From Paratrimastix pyriformis (taxonomy: Eukaryota > Preaxostyla > Paratrimastigidae): DNA of 21,855 bases. Below are positions 17,689-21,855 of the stretch, in pieces (the first letter of the stretch is position 1; each line of letters begins with the position of its first letter). The notes beneath the pieces were generated by a model that made no database searches, had not been told where the DNA came from, and saw nothing but the letters and a program-made list of their open reading frames with translations. The position numbers and the translations under genes were made by a program. Where the stretch lies: positions 1-21,855 of the forward strand of contig JAPMOS010000385.1 of the NCBI GenBank assembly GCA_027972325.1. Direction: 5' to 3'.

Positions 17689-18800
17689 GTGACCCACACC
17701 CGCCGAGGTGCTTGCCCTGTACCCCAACCCCGAGGCCCCTGCCTGTGGGACTTCGAGGCGGCCGAAGTGGCGAAGGTGGCCGCCGCTCTCAACAATGGGG
17801 CGCCGGGGCCCTCAGGTATCATGCCGGGGTGGCTCAGAGGTGCTATTCGGCGTGACGAGGCCCTTGCTGGGGCCTTGGCCTCGCTGTTCACATTTTTGCT
17901 CGCTCCGGGTGGGTTCCCCAGCCTCGCCCGCAGCCGCCTGGTCCCTCCCAAGGATGGCGGATCCATTCGCCCAATTGCCCTGGGCGAGGCTTTGGAGCGG
18001 CTTTTCGCCAAGCTCTCCGCCATTCGGGTCCTCCCCATCACTCGCGGCCTTCTGTCGCCTTCTCAAGTGGGGATTGGGGTGCCCGACCCAGTCGGCCTCA
18101 TCTCGGCCTACCTGGGCTGGGCCATTGCCGCAGCCATGGAGGACCACGTGCCGCTCTGCGTCATGCACATTGATATGGCATCCGCTTTCAACTCGGTCCG
18201 GCGCGACGCGGTTCTGGCAGCCACGGCGCCCTGGGGCCCCAGTTGTGCGGCGTCATGCGGGCACTCGACAACGAGCAGCTCCTCTACCGGGGGTCGTCAT
18301 CGACAACAAGGCCGGCGTGAGGCAAGGTGACCCCTTGTCCTCCCAGTCCTTCGCCTGGCACTCGATCCCACTCCGGGCTGTGGAGCGTAGCGGGACGGCC
18401 CCGATCCTCCGTGGCATCCGAGTCGTTGCATGTCTCGCTTACCACGATGATGCGTTCCTCATCGCCCCTTCTGTTCCGGCACTGGTGAAACAGCTCGAGG
18501 CCTTCCAAGGAGTGGCCACTCCGGTCGGCCTCCGCCTACAGACCAGAAGTGCTGGTTGTGGGCCAACGATCCTGCTGCGGAGCCTCTCTCGATCGACGGA
18601 GTGCCTGTCCCCTGCGACGTCCCGACGAGGGCCTCGACCTCATGGGGACTTTCATTGGGCCGAGGACTTCGTGGCCCGGGGGTTCAGCGGGTCTACGATG
18701 AGGCCCTCCAGGCCGCGAGGCAGGTTGGCCAACTGACTCTGCAGTCCTGGTTGCTGGTCCTTCGCAGCTGCATCATCCCGAAAGTCATGCATGTGACGAG
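17689..18800 (+). pseudogene. Reverse transcriptase of the second LINE
   Basis: RT domain read across changing frames. Frame 1 (17689-18330) gives EVAKVAAALNNGAPGPSGIM (fingers), SLARSRLVPPKDGGSIRPIA, PSQVGIGVPDPVGLI and MHIDMASAFNSVRRDAVL (first catalytic Asp). Frame 2 (about 18290-18540) gives NKAGVRQGDPLSSQSF and VACLAYHDDAFLIAP. In the latter the usual F/Y-A-D-D reads Y-H-D-D. Around 18640 GLDLMGTFIG matches the L-G-x-x-I-G block. From 18690 frame 1 gives the thumb: YDEALQAARQVGQLTLQSWL and VLRSCIIPKVMHVTR. At least three frame changes are needed, so this copy cannot make one protein. The catalytic aspartates remain. Confidence 0.82.
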
Positions 18801-19419
18801 GTGCAGCTGCGTATACACCATCGGCGGGGGGCCCAAGCTCGTGGAGACCTTTGATGAGGCCATCTGGAGGCTGTTCAACGACCGCTTCTGCCTCTCTCCC
18901 GAGTCATACCCCGCTCGCTGGTCAACGTCCCTCTTCGGCTGGGGGCTTGGCCTGCTGTCCATGGCCATGGCGAGGGACGCGGGCACCGCCGGGGCCCTCA
19001 TCTCCTCCTCACAGCAACCTCCGGGGTCCCCGACCTCCTCCGCCAGCACCTCTGGGCGATGCTGGCAACCGTCACCACTGGGTCCGAGTATCTGCGCCAG
19101 CACACACTTTTCTTGGGCAAGCATCGGGTCTCTCGGTCGCATGGGCCTCAACCCGTCCGCTGACCAACAACTCTTCCGGAGCGACACCGACGTCATGCCT
19201 GCCAAGGGTGCCCAGCACATTCTCTACCAGCGGTCCACCCGGGCACTCGCTGAGCGTCTCTGCGAGGACGCGTACCCCATGTTGCGGAAGGTTCTGGCTA
19301 CCACCAACAGCACATCATCAGCATGGCTCACCTGCTTCCCGGCTCCGCTCTTCCGCATGGACGACCACATCTTCAGGACCGCGATCGCTCTGCGCCTGGG
19401 CATTCCTCGGGTGAGTCAG

Positions 19420-19811
19420 CTCCACGACCTTTTCGGCCACGACTGCCCCGTCTGCCATCATCCCTCGAGGACCACGACCTGTCCTGCGGGAGTGCTGTGC
19501 TCGGGCTGGAGATCGACCGCCACAACGCGATCACCTCCATCCTCCACCAGATGTGCATGACAACCAGGCAGCCTGTCAAGATGGAGCACATGGTCCGGGC
19601 CGACAAGCGCAACAAGAAGCCTGACCTGGTCATTGCCCTCCCTGGGAAGGAGGCCTCACCTGACACTTTCACCCGGCATTACGTCGACGTGGCTGTGGGC
19701 AATGTCTTCGCTTCCACTACGCGGACGCAGCCATTCGTGGCGAGGTCCCGCGTCTACTGGAGAGCCGGCAAGTGTGAGCGACTACAGGCTCTGGAAGGAG
19801 TCCCACCCTGA
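19420..19811 (+). pseudogene. Zinc knuckle and restriction-like endonuclease of the second LINE
   Basis: A CPVCHHP block at about 19444-19464 continues in the next frame as LEDHDLSC, giving the C-x2-C-x7-H-x3-C knuckle that precedes the nuclease in RLE-type LINEs; the frame changes inside it. The nuclease follows: IDRHNAITSILHQM (19520-19560), then NKKPDLVIALPG (catalytic P-D, near 19610-19645) and HYVDVAVGNVF (second acidic residue, near 19677-19710). This P-D-x(n)-D spacing fits the nuclease that nicks a specific target. The frame ends at 19811; downstream coding continues in another frame. Confidence 0.75.
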
Positions 19812-20169
19812 GGCTGTCTTCCACCCAACTTCAGCGCTACCTCAGCCAACTGGGCCCCAAGCATTGGGTTTCCTCGACCTGGTCAAGGCCCAGTGCAACA
19901 AGATGCATGTTGCCTTCTCGAAGCATTGGTGGTGCACGAGGATCTCGGTGACTCTGATGTACTACGTTGCCCTGATGCCTGACTTCTGGTACCAGACTGC
20001 CTCCGGGAGACTGGCCGACACCCGCAACCCGTTTGCCATCAACCCAGGCCCGCCGTGCGTGGCCAAGACCGACACTGCGACAAGAAGCTGCTTCCTGGTG
20101 CCGCCTGAGGGCTCGACGAGCTACGGGCTGAGCACTGAGTGGGACGGAGCCAACCAGTTGGTATTTTAA
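19633..20169 (+). pseudogene. C-terminal region of the second LINE
   Basis: Open frame overlapping the nuclease frame; its meaningful part starts near 19785 (YRLWKESHPEAVFHPTS). It continues with LGFLDLVKAQCNKMHVAF and TLMYYVALMPDFWYQTAS, the module that recurs in the tail fragment at 17077-17230, then runs to TAA at 20167-20169. Function unknown; Trp- and Tyr-rich. Recurrence in two copies argues that it was coding. The roughly 60 bp after the stop are T-rich 3' UTR before the GA repeat. Confidence 0.6.
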
Positions 20170-20231
20170 GTGATTTCTTTTCTCTCTTTGTTCCCCTTTA
20201 CGGGCCCTGGTGGCTCGGTTTTCCGGAATAT

Positions 20232-20340
20232 GAGAGAGAGAGAGAGAGAGCAGAGAGAGAGAGCAGAGAGAGAGCAGAGAGCAGAGAGCAGAGAGAGAAG
20301 GGAGCAGGCAGAACGAACAGAGAGAGACGGGCATCGAGCC
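20232..20340. repeat. GA/CAGAGA microsatellite
   Basis: A pure GA run at 20232-20250 passes into interrupted AGAG/CAGAGAG repeats. It lies directly at the 3' end of the second LINE, mirroring the GA run at its 5' end. Open frames through it (Arg/Glu-rich on +, Ser/Leu-rich on -) are compositional. Confidence 0.88.
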
Positions 20341-20673
20341 AGCAGAGAGAGAAGAGAAAGGGCAGGGGCAGAGAAAGAGAGAGACGACAGAAAAACGACC
20401 GGAGAGGCAGAGGCTGGAACAGAGTCGCCTGTGAGAACAGACGGCGAAAGGTGAAAGGACAGACAAGAGAGACGGAAGCGGAAGGGAGAGCAAAGAGCAG
20501 AGCAAGAGAGCAAGAGGCAAAGAGCAAGAGCAAGAGGCAAAGAGCAGGAGACAAGAGAGCGGGAAGAACAGACCCAGGAGGGCGGTCGCGGTCGCGTCGC
20601 GAGGCGGAAGGGTCATCCTCGAAAAAAGAGGCGATGACAGGAAAACAGAAGGCAATGTCGAGTGAGAGGCGTG

Positions 20674-20706
<33 letters not shown>

Positions 20707-20880
20707 AGCGTGAGTGGAGATTGGCGAAGATGGAGCAGGAATGTGGAAAGAAAAGGCCGCAGGCACCAGCAGAAGAAGCACCAGCATAAGAAGCATCAGC
20801 AGCATAAGATGGAGGCATAAAAAGCATCAGAAGCCTCGACATAAGCATCATAGAAGCATCAGCATAAAAGCAACATGCCT
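20341..20880. repeat. Purine-rich low-complexity DNA with (CAG)n and AAGCATCAGC repeats
   Basis: Purine-rich sequence without a recognisable gene. It includes about nine CAG triplets at 20675-20703 and degenerate repeats of AAGCATCAGCATAA-like motifs from about 20765 to 20875. Likely satellite decay next to the GA tract. Confidence 0.7.
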
Positions 20881-20888
20881 TTGGAACT

Positions 20889-21249
20889 TCACGGACCGGG
20901 TCGGTTCACAAAACGCGAAAGGATTATCGGCATTCGCGCAGCAAAATCGAAGGCGAGGACCAATTCGTTATCGTTGCCAATAGTGCACATATCCGTCTTC
21001 GTCTTTATATTCAACGCCAGTGATGCTTTGGCATTGATGTACTTGACGGATCATCTCACAAAACTTGGCATATGAAAGCCGCTGGGGGAGAGTGAAGCGG
21101 TGCGTAGTAGTCTCTCCAACCGATCTACATATAATGGAGCGACATGGGTTTTGTGACAACAGACTTGACGACGATGGAAGGCTCCATGGCACGAGAACGA
21201 GAGAACGTGGGAACTTATAACCCGAGAATCGCCGCAAAACCCTGCACAA
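20889..21249 (-). pseudogene. PB1-domain protein with a frame change
   Basis: PB1 domains pair head to tail through a basic and an acidic face in signalling scaffolds. On the - strand the frame from about 21150 reads ETTTHRFTLPQRLSYAKFCE, then ITGVEYKDEDGYVHYWQ, the OPCA acidic motif (Y-K-D-E-D-G) of the family. The frame stops near 20975. The next frame resumes at once with DNELVLAFDFAARMPIIL and ends at TGA 20891-20889, matching the D-x-E-L-x-x-A-F block that normally follows about 8 residues after OPCA. One base is therefore extra or missing near 20980. All core PB1 blocks are present, so this is a recent pseudogene, a sequence error or a misread splice. N-terminal partner domains were not found; the sequence upstream of about 21150 is not clearly coding. 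Confidence 0.6.
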
Positions 21250-21855
21250 TTTGATTTTGGGGCGCCGGTGGGGGTCGGGATCTTTCTGGAGTGCCCCAAG
21301 CCCGTATTTTCACAGAAACAAGAGCGGTCCTTCACAGGTCATTCGATGGGATCGGACCCCGATTTGAGGCCATCTGAGGCCAGGGTTATCCCTGTTTCAG
21401 ATCTTAGGACACCTAGGCCTAGGTGAAAAACAAAAAGGTACTAACAAGTGCAGCAATAGCTTTCTTTTTTGTTCCTTTCCTGAAATGAATCATATCGTTG
21501 ACCACGTCCACCCGGACTCTGGTGACCGCAAAGCAGTAGCCAAAACTATATCAGGTAGGGTCAAAACCCGGACATAGCACAAAACCCGGATTAACCATAG
21601 AGTGGAAAGCATGCCGCCGCCTTCGAGGTCGGGGAAAACAACAGACAACGGCATCATCTCCCCACAGCCACCTCGTCCTCCCACACCATGGCGGCGCAGG
21701 CCACCCGTGGGCCAGGCCGAGTCTGTACCCCCGAGCCACCGACCGCCGTTGGGTCCGGCGCAAACAGCGGGTCCGCCGCCGGAGCAAACAAAAGGCTGAA
21801 TGTCGATGGTGGCGTTGGGATGGGGATGGGAAGAACCGGGGAGGTGGGTGAGGCG
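21250..21855. other. Right-end region with no recognised gene
   Basis: Open frames on both strands (for example 21602-21799 + and 21551-21787 -) are short, Pro- or Arg-rich and mutually overlapping, with nothing identifying either. The one clear local feature is the palindrome at 21410-21425. Confidence 0.5.
21410..21425. repeat. 16-bp perfect palindrome
   Basis: CACCTAGGCCTAGGTG equals its own reverse complement over all 16 bases, with CCTAGG on each side of the centre. It could be a dimeric protein-binding site; no gene next to it gives a role. Confidence 0.8.

Larger units (their letters stand above)
17253..20231 (+). mobile_element. Second LINE: RT plus restriction-like endonuclease, bounded by GA repeats
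   Basis: GC-rich non-LTR retrotransposon of about 3.0 kb bounded on both sides by (GA)n. It encodes an N-terminal helical region (17380-17690), reverse transcriptase (about 17740-18800), a C-x2-C-x7-H-x3-C knuckle (about 19440-19490), and a PD-(D/E)XK-like restriction-type endonuclease (about 19525-19700), the order of the early-branching RLE-type LINEs (R2, CRE, NeSL groups by established classification). No APE domain is present. Coding frames switch several times, so the copy is decayed. The 3' end carries a conserved-looking terminal module (19860-20002) and a short T-rich UTR. The short 5' region suggests either a compact element or 5' truncation. Confidence 0.8.

Noticed and set aside
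20139-20851. Arg/Glu-rich plus-strand frame and Leu/Ser-rich minus-strand frames
   Set aside because: They arise from the GA-rich microsatellite region next to the LINE.

Overview
This window looks like nuclear DNA from a GC-rich eukaryote, probably a microbial or protist-like one. The lineage cannot be fixed from the sequence. The reasons are: spliceosomal-type GT...AG introns interrupting a protein kinase-like gene, two unrelated non-LTR retrotransposons (LINEs), Pol III-type A/B-box tRNA-like modules, a PB1-domain reading frame and very abundant mini- and microsatellites. No operons, ribosome binding sites or bacterial genes are visible.

Layout. (1) 1-6437, + strand: a long, decayed LINE that runs in from the left edge. 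In order it carries a USP-family (ubiquitin-specific protease) fold with recognisable Cys and His boxes, an APE-type endonuclease, a reverse transcriptase, an RNase H, a zinc knuckle, and a roughly 380-residue open frame resembling phage/DIRS-type Dam-like N6-adenine methyltransferases. A deubiquitinase-like N-terminus and a DNA-methyltransferase-like C-terminus on one LINE is the most unusual thing in the window. (2) 6437-6457: a 21-T run that cuts off the LINE. (3) about 6740-8407, - strand: a probable multi-exon host gene, Ala/Gln-rich, of unknown function. (4) 8410-10730: a likely intergenic/promoter stretch and weak + strand exon-like segments separated by low-complexity, intron-like DNA, including a 14-copy 7-bp minisatellite. 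(5) 10740-11690: a 15-bp minisatellite of about 900 bp. (6) 11927-14000: three tRNA-like modules, a roughly 32-bp tandem array inside a larger direct duplication, and a small inverted-repeat element. (7) 14279-16714, - strand: a multi-exon protein kinase-like gene whose 3' introns hold repeated modules. (8) 17077-20231, + strand: the tail of one LINE copy and then a second LINE (RT, zinc knuckle, restriction-like endonuclease), each ending exactly at (GA)n. (9) 20232-20880: GA-rich and CAG simple repeats. (10) 20889-21249, - strand: a PB1 domain broken by one frame change. (11) The rest shows only a 16-bp perfect palindrome.

The two LINEs are independent families. The first is AG-rich on its coding strand and uses an APE endonuclease with RNase H. 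The second is GC-rich, uses a C-terminal PD-(D/E)XK-like nuclease and appears to home to GA microsatellites. The host-like genes (kinase, Ala/Gln-rich protein, PB1 protein) do not form a visible functional unit. All assignments rest on motif reading by eye; no database search was made.
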